Source: Amycolatopsis suaedae (GTDB lineage: Bacteria > Actinomycetota > Actinomycetes > Mycobacteriales > Pseudonocardiaceae). Taken from it: 64,000 nucleotides of DNA. A program made the position numbers and the translations under genes. Where the stretch lies: contig NZ_SFCC01000009.1 in NCBI RefSeq assembly GCF_004214935.1, positions 248,001 to 312,000 of the forward strand, written 5' to 3'. Below the pieces are notes generated by a model. It was given only the letters and a program-made list of their open reading frames with translations. It did not search any database and was not told the DNA's origin. Position 1 is the stretch's first letter. Each line of letters begins with the position of its first letter. This document shows positions 56,678 through 64,000 of the stretch, piece by piece.

Positions 56678-58525
56678 ATGTCCCGACGTTTGCTCGCCGC
56701 GCTGGCCGCGGCGCTCACCATGCTGGGGCTGGTCGCGATACCGGCCTCGGCCACGCCGGCGGCGTCGCCCCGGCCCTCGGTCCAGCAGGAGCCCGTGCTG
56801 GAGTGGACCGCGGACGACAGCCTCGTCAGGTACAAGAGCGCACCGACGAGTACCGCCGCAGGCACCTACACGATCTCGTTCAAGAACAGCCTGGCCACCG
56901 GAAACACCACGGACATGGTGCACACCCTGACGTTCGACACGTCGACGCCCGGGTACAACCACGATGTCCGGCTCAACATCCAGGCGTCGCCGAGCGACTC
57001 GAAGAAGGGCGAGTGGACGGTCCCCGGCATCAAGCTGACGCCGGGCAAGTACAAGTACTTCTGCGCCATCCCCGGCCACAGCCAGATGACCGGTGAACTG
57101 GTCGTCACCGAGGGAAGCGATCCGGACACCACCCCGCCGACCGTCTCGACCGAGATCACCGGCAACAAGGACCCGCAGGGCCGCTTCATCGGCTCGGCGA
57201 CGGTCAAGGTCAACGCCACCGACACCCAGTCCGGTGTGGGCAAGGTCGAGTACAAACTGGACGACGGTGCCTGGACCGCGTACACCGAACCGGTCGTGGT
57301 CTCGGCCGTCGGCGCGCACAAGGTGCTCTACCGGGCCACCGACAAGGCCAACAACGTCTCACCTGAGGGCACGTCGGAGTTCACCGTGGTCGAGGACACC
57401 GGTGGGGACAAGACACCGCCGACGGTCACGTCGGAGGTCACCGGAAACAAGGACCCGCAGGGCAACTACCTCGACGTCGCCAAGGTCACCGTGACCGCCA
57501 CCGACACCGAGTCCGGTGTGGACAAGGTCGAGTACAAGCTGGACGACGGCGCGTGGACCCCCTACAGCACGCCCGTCGAGGTGACCACCGCGGGCATGCA
57601 CATGCTGCACTACCGGGCCACCGACAAGGCAGGCAACACCTCACCGGAGGGCATGGCCCACTTCACGGTCGTCAGGTCCGACACGACTCCGCCGACGGTG
57701 TCGGCGTCGGTCGGCGGCGTGCAGGATCCGGACGGCAACTACAAGGGCAGGGCCACGGTGACCGTGGCGGCCACCGACGAGGGCTCCGGGATCGCCAAGA
57801 CGGAGTACGCGCTCGACGGCGGCGCATGGACGGCGTACACGACCCCGGTCGCCGTGACCGCGGTCGGTGCGCACACCATGAAGTTCCGCGCGACCGACAA
57901 GGCGGGCAACGCCTCCCAGGAGGGGTCGGTGTCGTTCACCGTCGTCGAGGCCGACGACACGACGCCGCCGAGCGTGCTCACGCTGATCACCGGTCCGCAG
58001 GACGCCAACTGGGCCTACGTCGGCAAGGCGACGATCACCGTGTCGGCCACCGACGACAAGTCCGGTGTGGACAAGGTCGAGTACAAGCTGGACAGCGGGG
58101 CGTGGACCGCCTACTCGGCGCCGGTCGAGGTGACGGCGGTGGGCAAGCACGCCATCGCCTACCGGGCGAGTGACAAGGCCGGCAACGTGTCGCAGGAACT
58201 GACCGGGTCGTTCACCGTGGTGGCGGACGGACCGCCACCGGCACCGGACGTCTGCCCCGACTCCGACACCCGGCTGACGGTGGTCATCGGCACGGTCGAC
58301 AGTCAGGTGCCCAACATCGACATCGGTAACGGCTGCACGATCAACGACGTCATCGACGAGGACGGCCAGTACGCGTCGCACAACCAGTTCGTGCGGCACG
58401 TCAAGGCGGTCACCAGGGAGCTGGTGCGCGACGGTGTGATCCCGTCGGCACACCGCGACCGCATCGTCACCGCGGCGATCGAGTCGAACGTCGGCGTTCC
58501 GATGTCGACCCGGGCGGCCGTGTAG
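56678..58525 (+). CDS. Secreted cupredoxin with four OmpL47-like repeats and novel C-terminal domain
   Basis: A 615-residue secreted protein. Signal peptide 1-26 (MSRRLLAALAAALTMLGLVAIPASA). Residues about 40-145 are a cupredoxin. Candidate blue-copper ligands are His in DMVHTLTFDT and Cys, His and Met in YFCAIPGHSQMTG. Residues about 150-520 are four repeats of about 90 residues with the OmpL47-type plan (SGV.KVEYKLDDGAWT.Y, T..G.H...YRATDKAGN.S). Residues about 525-608 match the two-Cys domain of the preceding protein (GCTINDVIDEDGQYASHNQF). AGGAAGG precedes the ATG. It probably carries electrons or copper outside the cell and is attached by its repeats. Confidence 0.88.
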   Translation: MSRRLLAALAAALTMLGLVAIPASATPAASPRPSVQQEPVLEWTADDSLVRYKSAPTSTAAGTYTISFKNSLATGNTTDMVHTLTFDTSTPGYNHDVRLNIQASPSDSKKGEWTVPGIKLTPGKYKYFCAIPGHSQMTGELVVTEGSDPDTTPPTVSTEITGNKDPQGRFIGSATVKVNATDTQSGVGKVEYKLDDGAWTAYTEPVVVSAVGAHKVLYRATDKANNVSPEGTSEFTVVEDTGGDKTPPTVTSEVTGNKDPQGNYLDVAKVTVTATDTESGVDKVEYKLDDGAWTPYSTPVEVTTAGMHMLHYRATDKAGNTSPEGMAHFTVVRSDTTPPTVSASVGGVQDPDGNYKGRATVTVAATDEGSGIAKTEYALDGGAWTAYTTPVAVTAVGAHTMKFRATDKAGNASQEGSVSFTVVEADDTTPPSVLTLITGPQDANWAYVGKATITVSATDDKSGVDKVEYKLDSGAWTAYSAPVEVTAVGKHAIAYRASDKAGNVSQELTGSFTVVADGPPPAPDVCPDSDTRLTVVIGTVDSQVPNIDIGNGCTINDVIDEDGQYASHNQFVRHVKAVTRELVRDGVIPSAHRDRIVTAAIESNVGVPMSTRAAV

Positions 58526-58536
58526 CGGTCCGCTGT

Positions 58537-58589
58537 CACGTGAAGGCCACCTTCACCACGTCCGACGTGGTGAAGGTGGCCTTCACGTG
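58537..58589. terminator. 53-bp perfect palindrome (bidirectional terminator / intergenic repeat)
   Basis: Bases 58537-58562 and 58564-58589 are exact reverse complements (26 bp each) around one central base; the arms read CACGTGAAGGCCACCTTCAC outward-in. It starts 11 bp after the cupredoxin stop and includes the last codons of the convergent HxlR gene, whose stop is 58585-58583. A probable bidirectional terminator. I recall GTGAAGGCCACCTTCAC-like palindromes as common in Amycolatopsis, not verified here. Confidence 0.75.
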
Positions 58590-59026
58590 TTTCCGACGCT
58601 GCCGACGCGCAACGGGCGCAGCGCGTCGAAGTCGACCGGCTGCCCGCACGACTCGCAGGTGTGCCGCAGGTGCAGCTCGTCGCCGCAGGTGTGTTCCCAC
58701 GCCGTCGGCCCCTCGCCGGTGGTGACGTAGCGGTCGCCCCACTCCATCAGGCTGTGCAGGATCGGCCGCAGCGCCCGGCCGGCCTCGGTCAGGACGTAGT
58801 CGTGCCGCGGCGGATTGTCCTGGTAGGGCACGCGGTCCAGGACGCCGGCGTCGACGAGTTTGCGTAGCCGGGCGGCCAGGATGTCCCGGCTGGCGCCGGT
58901 GTTGCGGGCGATGTGGTCGAACCGGCGCACGCCCAGGCTGACCTCGCGCAACGCCAGCAGCGTCCAGCGTTCGCCGATGACCGCCAGCGCGCCCGCGATC
59001 GAGCAGTCGCGTCCTTTCGTGCCCAT
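58583..59026 (-). CDS. HxlR-family transcriptional regulator
   Basis: A 147-residue winged-helix regulator. It starts MGTKGRDCSIAGALAVIGER with the conserved Cys, then WTLLALREVSLGVRRFDHIA and SRDILAARLRKLVDAGVLDR. The wing is YQDNPPRHDYVLTEAGRALR. A zinc-ribbon-like tail CGDELHLRHTCESCGQPVDF (four Cys) is common in the larger HxlR members. It is divergent from the thiolase gene with a dyad at 59053-59077, so it probably regulates that gene. Its 3' end lies in the 53-bp palindrome. Confidence 0.92.
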   Translation of the reverse strand: MGTKGRDCSIAGALAVIGERWTLLALREVSLGVRRFDHIARNTGASRDILAARLRKLVDAGVLDRVPYQDNPPRHDYVLTEAGRALRPILHSLMEWGDRYVTTGEGPTAWEHTCGDELHLRHTCESCGQPVDFDALRPLRVGSVGNT

Positions 59027-59052
59027 GGGCCGATTCTCGCACACTTCCGCAC

Positions 59053-59077
59053 AGTGGGTTGTGAAATCCAACTGACT
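59053..59077. promoter_or_regulatory. Dyad between HxlR and thiolase genes
   Basis: AGT-gg-GTTG-tgaaatc-CAAC-tg-ACT is symmetric over 25 bp, centred between the divergent starts (59026 and 59115). It is a candidate HxlR operator. Confidence 0.4.
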
Positions 59078-59114
59078 CGGCGTATACCTGGAACCACCAG
59101 TCCGAGGAGGAGAC

Positions 59115-60308
59115 ATGACCGACGCGGTGATCGTCGACGCTGTGCGTACGCCCATCGGCAAGGGCAAACCCGGCGGGGCACTGTCCGGAGTGCACCCGGT
59201 CGATCTGCATGCCCACGCCATCCGGTCGCTCGTCGAACGCACCGGAATCGACCCCGCCCGCGTCGACGACGTGATCAGCGGCGCGGTGGGCCAGATCGGC
59301 GAGCAGAGTTCCAACACCGCGCGGTGGGCGGCACTGGCCGCGGGACTGCCGGAGTCGGTGCCCGCGGTGACCGTCGACCGGCAGTGCGGCAGCAGCCAGC
59401 AGGCGATCCACTTCGCGGCTCAGGGTGTACTCAGCGGGGTATACGACGTGGTGATCGCGTCCGGCGTCGAGTCGATGAGCCGGGTGCCGATCGGCAGCCA
59501 GACAGCGGGGAAGGACTTCCTCGGCCCCGGCGTGGCCCGCCGTTACCCGGAAGGCCTGGTGCCGCAGGGCATCAGCGCCGAGCTGATCGCCCGCAGGTGG
59601 GGCCTGTCGCGTGAACAGCTCGACACGTTCGCCGCCGAGAGTCACCACCGTGCCGCCGCCGCATGGGCGGACGGGCGGTTCGACGGCGAGGTCAGCCCGC
59701 TCAAGGCACCCGGTCCGGACGGCGTGCCGGTGCCCGTCGGCACCGACGAATCGGTCCGGCCGGGAACGACGGTCGAGGTGCTGGCCGGCCTGCGCCCGGC
59801 GTTTCGCGCCGAGCTATGGGAGCAGCGGTTCGGCGACCTGACGTGGAACATCACCGCGGGCAACAGCAGCCCCGTCAACGACGGTGCCTCGGCGGTGCTC
59901 ATCACCAGTTCCGAGGCCGCCACCGCGCTCGGGTTGCGGCCACGGGCACGGCTGCACACCTTCGCCGTCACCGGCGACGACCCGCTGTACATGCTGACCG
60001 GCATCATCCCCGCCACCCGCAAGGTGCTCGACCGTGCCGGGCTCGCACTGGCCGACATCGACGCGTTCGAGGTCAACGAGGCGTTCACGAGCGTCGTGCT
60101 CGCCTGGCTCGCCGAGACCGGCGCCGACCCGGCGAAGGTCAACGTCAACGGCGGCGCCACCGCGCTCGGGCACCCGCTCGGCGCCAGCGGCGGCCGGCTG
60201 ATGACGACATTGCTGTCGGTACTCGAACAGACCGGTGGTCGCTACGGGCTGCAGACCATGTGCGAGGCGGGCGGGCTGGCCAACGCCACCATCGTCGAAC
60301 GGCTGTAG
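59115..60308 (+). CDS. Acetyl-CoA acyltransferase (thiolase)
   Basis: A 397-residue thiolase. The nucleophilic Cys is in VTVDRQCGSSQQAIHFA (about residue 92), the catalytic His in NVNGGATALGHPLGASGGR (about 355) and the second Cys in LQTMCEAGGLANATI (about 386). TRKVLDRAGLALADIDAFEV and NEAFTSVVLAWL are also typical. It cleaves or forms 3-ketoacyl-CoA and so links to fatty acid, sterol or branched-chain breakdown, or polyester precursor formation. GAGGAGGAG lies before the ATG. No other beta-oxidation gene is adjacent. It is probably repressed by the divergent HxlR protein. Confidence 0.95.
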   Translation: MTDAVIVDAVRTPIGKGKPGGALSGVHPVDLHAHAIRSLVERTGIDPARVDDVISGAVGQIGEQSSNTARWAALAAGLPESVPAVTVDRQCGSSQQAIHFAAQGVLSGVYDVVIASGVESMSRVPIGSQTAGKDFLGPGVARRYPEGLVPQGISAELIARRWGLSREQLDTFAAESHHRAAAAWADGRFDGEVSPLKAPGPDGVPVPVGTDESVRPGTTVEVLAGLRPAFRAELWEQRFGDLTWNITAGNSSPVNDGASAVLITSSEAATALGLRPRARLHTFAVTGDDPLYMLTGIIPATRKVLDRAGLALADIDAFEVNEAFTSVVLAWLAETGADPAKVNVNGGATALGHPLGASGGRLMTTLLSVLEQTGGRYGLQTMCEAGGLANATIVERL

Positions 60309-60324
60309 CCGTAGGGTCGCGGTC

Positions 60325-60750
60325 ATGATCGCGACGACAGGGGACTACGAACTCGACGACGACCCGGCCAGGGTGGACCGCGACGCGCTGTGGGACTTCA
60401 TGTCCACCAAGGCCTACTGGGCGCGGTGGCGGACCAGGGAGCAGGTGCTGCGGCAGCTCGACGCGGCCTGGCGGGTCGTCGGCGTCTACCACCGCGACGG
60501 TGCGATGGTCGGCTTCGCCAGGGCGATCTCGGACGGCGTGTCGCTGGCCTACCTGGCCGACGTGTACGTCCTCGACGAGCACCGCGGCCACGGCCTGGGC
60601 AAGGCGCTGGTGCGGGCCATGGTGGAGGAGTCGCCCGGTGGCGAGCGGTTGCGCTGGCTGCTGCACACCGACGACGCACACGGGCTGTACCGTCAGTTCG
60701 GCTTCGCCGAGCCGGATCACACCATGCTGGAGCGGCCCCGTCAGTCCTAG
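60325..60750 (+). CDS. GNAT-family N-acetyltransferase
   Basis: A 141-residue GNAT protein. Its acetyl-CoA site is LADVYVLDEHRGHGLGKALV, and the end reads LLHTDDAHGLYRQFGFAEPD. The start MIATTGDYELDDDPARVDRD and WDFMSTKAYWARWRTREQVL resemble the group of small GNATs often found with VOC or thiolase genes. TAGGGT (60312-60317) is 7 nt before the ATG, a leaderless promoter. The acceptor substrate is unknown. It starts 17 bp after the thiolase stop. Confidence 0.9.
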   Translation: MIATTGDYELDDDPARVDRDALWDFMSTKAYWARWRTREQVLRQLDAAWRVVGVYHRDGAMVGFARAISDGVSLAYLADVYVLDEHRGHGLGKALVRAMVEESPGGERLRWLLHTDDAHGLYRQFGFAEPDHTMLERPRQS

Positions 60751-60774
60751 CGAGTTTCGGCGAACAGGGGAGGA

Positions 60775-61749
60775 ATGGATCTGCGGCAGACGGCTGAGGA
60801 CACCGCGCGCAGGGTCGCCCGGACCCATGCCGGCGCGGTGGTCGCCGTCCTTTCCAGGGACGAGCCTGAACCGGTGATCTACGCGGCCGGTGCTACCGAA
60901 CTGAGGGGTGGCCGCATGCCTGGAGCGGCCACCGTGTTCGAGACCGGTTCGCTGACCAAGCTGTTCACCGCGACGCTGCTCGCTGACGCGGTCATCCGCG
61001 ATGTCGTCACGCTCGGCACACCGGTGCGGGAGTGTGTTCCGGTCGACTTGCCCGGCGACATCACACTCGGCCACCTCGCGACGCATACCTCGGGTCTGCC
61101 GAAGTCGCCGGTCGGCGTACTGGCAGACCTGCGTTCACCCGATCCGTACTCCGCTCTGACCCCAGCCGACGTGCTCGCCGCCGCGGCGCGGTTGTCGCGT
61201 CGTGCCCCGGGTGGACGGATGCGTTACTCGAACCTCGGTTCCGCGCTGCTCGGGCTGGCGCTGGTGGCTGCGACAGGCAGTACCGGTTATTCGGACCTGG
61301 TACGCCGCCGGATCTGTGAACCGCTCGGTCTGGTGAACACAGACGTCGGTCCACCCGTTGGTACCGATCACGCCACCGGACACCGCTGGCGTCGGCGGCG
61401 CGCGGAGCCGTGGCACCTCGACGGCATGGTGGCCGCCGGTGGCCTGCACTCCACGGCCACGGATCTGGCCGTGTTCCTGGGGGCACAGCTGAGACCGGGC
61501 GCCACCGAACTGGGCGAGGCGATCGAGCTCACGCAGACACCCCCGGTGGGACTGGGCTGGATGCGCACGACATCCGAAGGCCGGACGGTCCTGTGGCACA
61601 ACGGCGCCACCGCCGGGTTCCGGACGTTCGCCGGGCTGGTCCCGGACACCGGCCGCGCGGTCGTGGTGCTGGCGAACAGCTTCACCCTGCGTGGAGCCGA
61701 CCTGGCTGGTCTGGCCGCGCTCGGTCAGCGGTCCCCGCGCGCAGCGTGA
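60775..61749 (+). CDS. Serine hydrolase of the beta-lactamase family
   Basis: A 324-residue serine hydrolase. The SxxK motif is in VFETGSLTKLFTATLLAD (about residue 59), the Tyr motif in GRMRYSNLGSALLGLAL (about 151), and HNG in VLWHNGATAGFRTF (about 280) replaces KTG. LGHLATHTSGLPK is another typical block. It has no signal peptide and is more likely a D-aminopeptidase or esterase-type enzyme than a drug-resistance beta-lactamase. It follows the GNAT gene by 24 bp. Its end overlaps the convergent phosphoesterase gene by 68 bp. Confidence 0.9.
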   Translation: MDLRQTAEDTARRVARTHAGAVVAVLSRDEPEPVIYAAGATELRGGRMPGAATVFETGSLTKLFTATLLADAVIRDVVTLGTPVRECVPVDLPGDITLGHLATHTSGLPKSPVGVLADLRSPDPYSALTPADVLAAAARLSRRAPGGRMRYSNLGSALLGLALVAATGSTGYSDLVRRRICEPLGLVNTDVGPPVGTDHATGHRWRRRRAEPWHLDGMVAAGGLHSTATDLAVFLGAQLRPGATELGEAIELTQTPPVGLGWMRTTSEGRTVLWHNGATAGFRTFAGLVPDTGRAVVVLANSFTLRGADLAGLAALGQRSPRAA

Positions 61750-62911
61750 GCATGGTGATCTCGCTCGGTGCGAACACCCGCAACGGCGGGCCCCAGAAGC
61801 CGGTGCCGCGGCTGGTGTACAGCTGGGTGTGCTCGCCGTGCCGGGTCAGTCCCTGCAGTGCCCGTTGCTGGGCACGCACGAGCAGGTGGAACGGCCAGAT
61901 CTGCCCGCCGTGGGTGTGCCCGGACAGCTGCAGGTCCACCTGCGCCGCCACCGCGTGCCCGATCTGACTGGGCTGGTGGGCCAGCAACACGATCGGGTCA
62001 CCCGGCGCCGTGCCGTGCAGCGCCGCGGCGAGGTTCTGGCCGTGGCCGGGCTCGCCGGAGGCCGCCGCGGTGGCGTCGTCCACCCCGGCGAACACCAGCC
62101 GCTGCCCGTCGCGCTCCAGCACCCGGTGCTGGTTGTGCAGCCCGGTCCAGCCCAGGGTGTCCATGTGGTCCAGCCACGACTGCGCACCGCTGAAGTACTC
62201 GTGGTTGCCCGACACGTAGAAGCGCTGCTCCGCGGCGACCTCGCCGAGTGCGGCGACCTGGCCCGCGCGTTGCTCGACCGTGCCGTCGGCGAGGTCACCG
62301 TCGTGCACGACGACGTCGGGTTCCAGCTCGTTGACGGCCGCGATCACCCGCTCGCCCCACGCGGTGCGGTCGATCGGCCCGAAATGGGTGTCGGTGATCA
62401 TGACCAGCCGCAGCCCGTCGAACGCCGCGCCCAGCCGGGGCAGGGTGACGTCGACCTGGCGGATTCTCGGCAGCCGCATGGCCTCGGCCACGCCGTAGAC
62501 CACCAGCACCACGACGATCCCGGCCAGCGCCAGCGCGACGATCCGCCCCCGCAGCGGATTGTCCACACCGGACAGTGCGAGCACGAGCCGGAGCAGATGG
62601 GTGAGCACTGCCCACGCGAACAGCAGCCACACCACCCCGAGCATCGTGTCGGCGATCCGCGCCGCGGCGTCCGACCCGCGCCGGTGCCCGCGCACGATCA
62701 GGACCGGGAACGACAGGAACGCCACCGCGAACACGACCGTCCCGGTCACGGTGACCGCGGTGGGCCACTGGGCCGCTGGGCCGAACAGCGCGTGCCACGG
62801 CACCCAGAACAGGGCCGCGAGCACGATGAGCGCCGCGAGGGTGATCGCCGCGCGCCGCAGCAGGACGAGTGCGACCGGCGGCTTCGCCACGCTGGTGGAC
62901 ACGGTGGACAT
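61682..62911 (-). CDS. Membrane-anchored metallophosphoesterase
   Basis: A 409-residue protein. Residues about 10-140 hold four hydrophobic segments (LVLLRRAAITLAALIVLAAL, VTVTGTVVFAVAFLSFPVLI, LGVVWLLFAWAVLTHLLRLV, ALALAGIVVVLVVYG). The rest is a calcineurin-like phosphoesterase with MITDTHFGPID, VVHDGDLADG, YVSGNHEYFSG, VLLAHQPSQI and LSGHTHGGQIWP, the five di-metal motifs. It resembles YaeI-type lipid or nucleotide phosphodiesterases at the membrane. The start MSTVSTSVAKPP is preceded by a CAGGAGAAG-type SD on this strand. The substrate is unknown. Confidence 0.93.
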   Translation of the reverse strand: MSTVSTSVAKPPVALVLLRRAAITLAALIVLAALFWVPWHALFGPAAQWPTAVTVTGTVVFAVAFLSFPVLIVRGHRRGSDAAARIADTMLGVVWLLFAWAVLTHLLRLVLALSGVDNPLRGRIVALALAGIVVVLVVYGVAEAMRLPRIRQVDVTLPRLGAAFDGLRLVMITDTHFGPIDRTAWGERVIAAVNELEPDVVVHDGDLADGTVEQRAGQVAALGEVAAEQRFYVSGNHEYFSGAQSWLDHMDTLGWTGLHNQHRVLERDGQRLVFAGVDDATAAASGEPGHGQNLAAALHGTAPGDPIVLLAHQPSQIGHAVAAQVDLQLSGHTHGGQIWPFHLLVRAQQRALQGLTRHGEHTQLYTSRGTGFWGPPLRVFAPSEITMLTLRAGTADRARPDQPGRLHAG

Positions 62912-62925
62912 GACTTCTCCTGGGT

Positions 62926-63681
62926 TTAGGCGGGGACTCTGCCCGCGCTGACGAACTGGGCGAGCCCGGAGACCCGCTGGTCGACGTCGACCAGGCCCGC
63001 GTCACGCAGCACGCCGGTGATCTCGTCGCGGCCGAACATCCGCCCGCCGGCCAGCGTGGCGATGCGGTCCTCGACGGCGTGCAGCGGCGCCGGCCCGGCG
63101 TGGACGCTGGTCAGCAGCGCGATCCGGCCGCCGGGGGCCAGCACCCGCATCAGCTCGTCCAGCACCCGGAACGGCTCGGGCACCAGGTAGAGCGCGGCGA
63201 AACAACACACAGCGTCGAACGTGCCGTCGGCGAACGGAAGTTCCCGCGCGTCGGCACGCAGGTAGCCGACCCGCTCGTGGGCGTTGTCCCGCACCGCCCT
63301 GGCCAGCATGGGCGGGGAGACGTCCAGTCCCACGGCGAACCCGGAGCCGCTCAGGGCCTCGCCGAACCCACGGGTGAAGTTGCCGGGGCCGCAGGCCACG
63401 TCGAGCACGGTCTGCTCGCCGCCCAGCCGCAGCGCCTGCCGCGCCAGCCGGGCCTCGCCGTCGCCGCCGGGCAGGCCACCGCCCAGCAGCATCGCTCCAG
63501 CGGGCCGCCACCAGCGCTGGTAGACGGCGGCCAGCAGCGGGTTGTGCATGGCCGCCTGGGCAAGGTTGCGAGGCCGCCGCGTGTCCGGCGGCAGCAGGTC
63601 GAGGTAGCCGGCCGAGTCGTCGCCGGGACCGCGCACCCGGTCCTGGTCCAGCAGTGCGCGCAGACGCTCCATCGAATCCAT
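62926..63681 (-). CDS. Class I SAM-dependent methyltransferase
   Basis: A 251-residue methyltransferase. The SAM motif is TVLDVACGPGNFTRGF (about residue 92), the second acidic residue is in AVGLDVSPPMLARAV, and FDAVCCFAALYLVPEPFRVLDELMRVLAPGGRIALL gives motifs 4-6. The family resembles UbiE/Coq5- and natural-product C- or O-methyltransferases. ATG 63681 (MDSMERLRALLDQ) has GGGAGG upstream. It is divergent from the cytochrome P450 gene, a pairing seen in secondary metabolism, but the rest of the context is outside the window. Confidence 0.9.
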   Translation of the reverse strand: MDSMERLRALLDQDRVRGPGDDSAGYLDLLPPDTRRPRNLAQAAMHNPLLAAVYQRWWRPAGAMLLGGGLPGGDGEARLARQALRLGGEQTVLDVACGPGNFTRGFGEALSGSGFAVGLDVSPPMLARAVRDNAHERVGYLRADARELPFADGTFDAVCCFAALYLVPEPFRVLDELMRVLAPGGRIALLTSVHAGPAPLHAVEDRIATLAGGRMFGRDEITGVLRDAGLVDVDQRVSGLAQFVSAGRVPA

Positions 63682-63704
63682 GCCCGTCCTCCCAGTCCGA
63701 CCAG

Positions 63705-63710
63705 TAACGT
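63705..63710 (+). promoter_or_regulatory. Leaderless -10 box of the cytochrome P450 gene
   Basis: TAACGT lies exactly 7 nt before the ATG at 63718. There is no Shine-Dalgarno sequence, so the transcript probably starts at or next to the ATG. Confidence 0.55.
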
Positions 63711-63717
63711 CTGCAGT

Positions 63718-64000
63718 ATGAGCGCCGACCAGGCTCCCTCGCCGTTCACCGAGACCACCGGCACAGCCCGGCACGCCGCGATGGCCGCCCTCGCCGAGTC
63801 CGGTCCGGTGCAACGGCTCACGCTGTTCACCGGGGTACCCGTCTGGCTGGTCACCGGCTACGCCGAGGCCCGCGCACTGCTCGCGCACCCGGCGATGGCC
63901 AAGGAGTACCTGGGCGGACCGCACCAGGACTCCGTGCCTGCCGACCTGCACGCCGCGATGAACACCCACCTGCTCAGCACCAACCCGCCCGACCACACCC
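63718..64000 (+). CDS. Cytochrome P450, N-terminal part (cut by window end)
   Basis: The frame from ATG 63718 stays open to the end (94 codons). The sequence reads SADQAPSPFTETTGTARHAA, then VPVWLVTGYAEARALLAHP and ends MNTHLLSTNPPDHT. The last block is the C-helix start (L-x-x-x-D/N-P-P-x-H-T-R-L-R) that identifies bacterial class I cytochrome P450s. The heme Cys region is beyond the window. Divergent from a methyltransferase. The substrate is unknown. Confidence 0.92.
   Translation, partial: MSADQAPSPFTETTGTARHAAMAALAESGPVQRLTLFTGVPVWLVTGYAEARALLAHPAMAKEYLGGPHQDSVPADLHAAMNTHLLSTNPPDHT

Noticed and set aside
57130-58235. Repeated DNA in the cupredoxin gene taken as satellite or CRISPR-like repeat
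   Set aside because: Repeat length is about 90 codons and the copies encode OmpL47-like domains that differ in sequence; it is a protein repeat, not a DNA array.
62926-64000. Secondary-metabolite cluster from methyltransferase plus P450
   Set aside because: Only two genes are visible and no synthase is present; it cannot be supported from this window.

Overview
The window looks like chromosomal DNA of a high-GC Gram-positive actinobacterium, most likely of the Pseudonocardiales (Amycolatopsis-like). The signs are very high GC with GC-rich third codon positions, many GTG starts, many leaderless promoters (TANNNT 6-8 nt before the start codon), twin-arginine secreted proteins, a DUF222/HNH (13E12-type) gene, F420-type deazaflavin oxidoreductase and DUF6153/DUF305 genes, and palindromic intergenic elements that I recall, without having checked, from Amycolatopsis-type genomes. 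No rRNA, tRNA, CRISPR array, integrase, transposase or phage gene was seen. It reads as an accessory chromosome arm made of many small regulator-plus-target units.

Layout. 0-6.3 kb: MFS transporter (cut by the edge), a 2H-phosphoesterase-like protein without its catalytic histidines, a TetR/serine-hydrolase pair, a deazaflavin oxidoreductase-hemerythrin fusion, and an RNA-methyltransferase-like gene preceded by two tiny ORFs and two hairpins, followed by a metallo-beta-lactamase-fold hydrolase. 6.3-17.9 kb: secreted M14 carboxypeptidase, aldo/keto reductase, VOC protein, a PLP decarboxylase, a MarR/flavin-oxidase pair whose start codons overlap inside one palindrome, an isoprenylcysteine-methyltransferase-like protein, LysR/DoxX, a DauR-like regulator with an aminotransferase, and two SDRs divergent from an XRE regulator. 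17.9-19.5 kb: a probable copper-responsive set (DUF6153, DUF305 lipoprotein, DUF4396) with two CsoR-like boxes. 19.5-35.4 kb: FGGY kinase, RibD-like reductase, TetR/MFS with a MerR-type promoter, AAA ATPase/MarR, an MFS protein joined in frame to a CsbD-like protein, secreted chorismate mutase, cation:proton antiporter, VOC/YdeI, M20/VOC with a divergent GntR regulator, another MFS, an Nramp-like transporter and an orphan response regulator.

35.4-39.6 kb: a divergent membrane module (cupredoxin-like lipoprotein, 'fenitrothion hydrolase'-type membrane protein and a 46-aa one-helix protein, facing a large membrane protein), then MarR/DUF6506 and AraC/PLP decarboxylase. Between about 41.7 and 47.6 kb the base composition is visibly less GC-rich, and two genes there carry the rare TTA codon.

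51.4-58.5 kb is the most striking region: three consecutive secreted proteins. They are a Tat-exported two-domain multicopper oxidase; a 1327-residue protein combining ThuA, discoidin-like, PQQ-sugar-dehydrogenase-like propeller, PKD and DUF1080 (3-keto-disaccharide hydrolase-like) parts; and a cupredoxin with four OmpL47-like repeats. The second and third share an approximately 80-residue domain with two cysteines that I cannot name. I infer an extracellular copper-linked sugar-oxidation system. A 53-bp perfect palindrome closes it. The window ends with HxlR/thiolase, GNAT, serine hydrolase, metallophosphoesterase, a methyltransferase and the start of a cytochrome P450.
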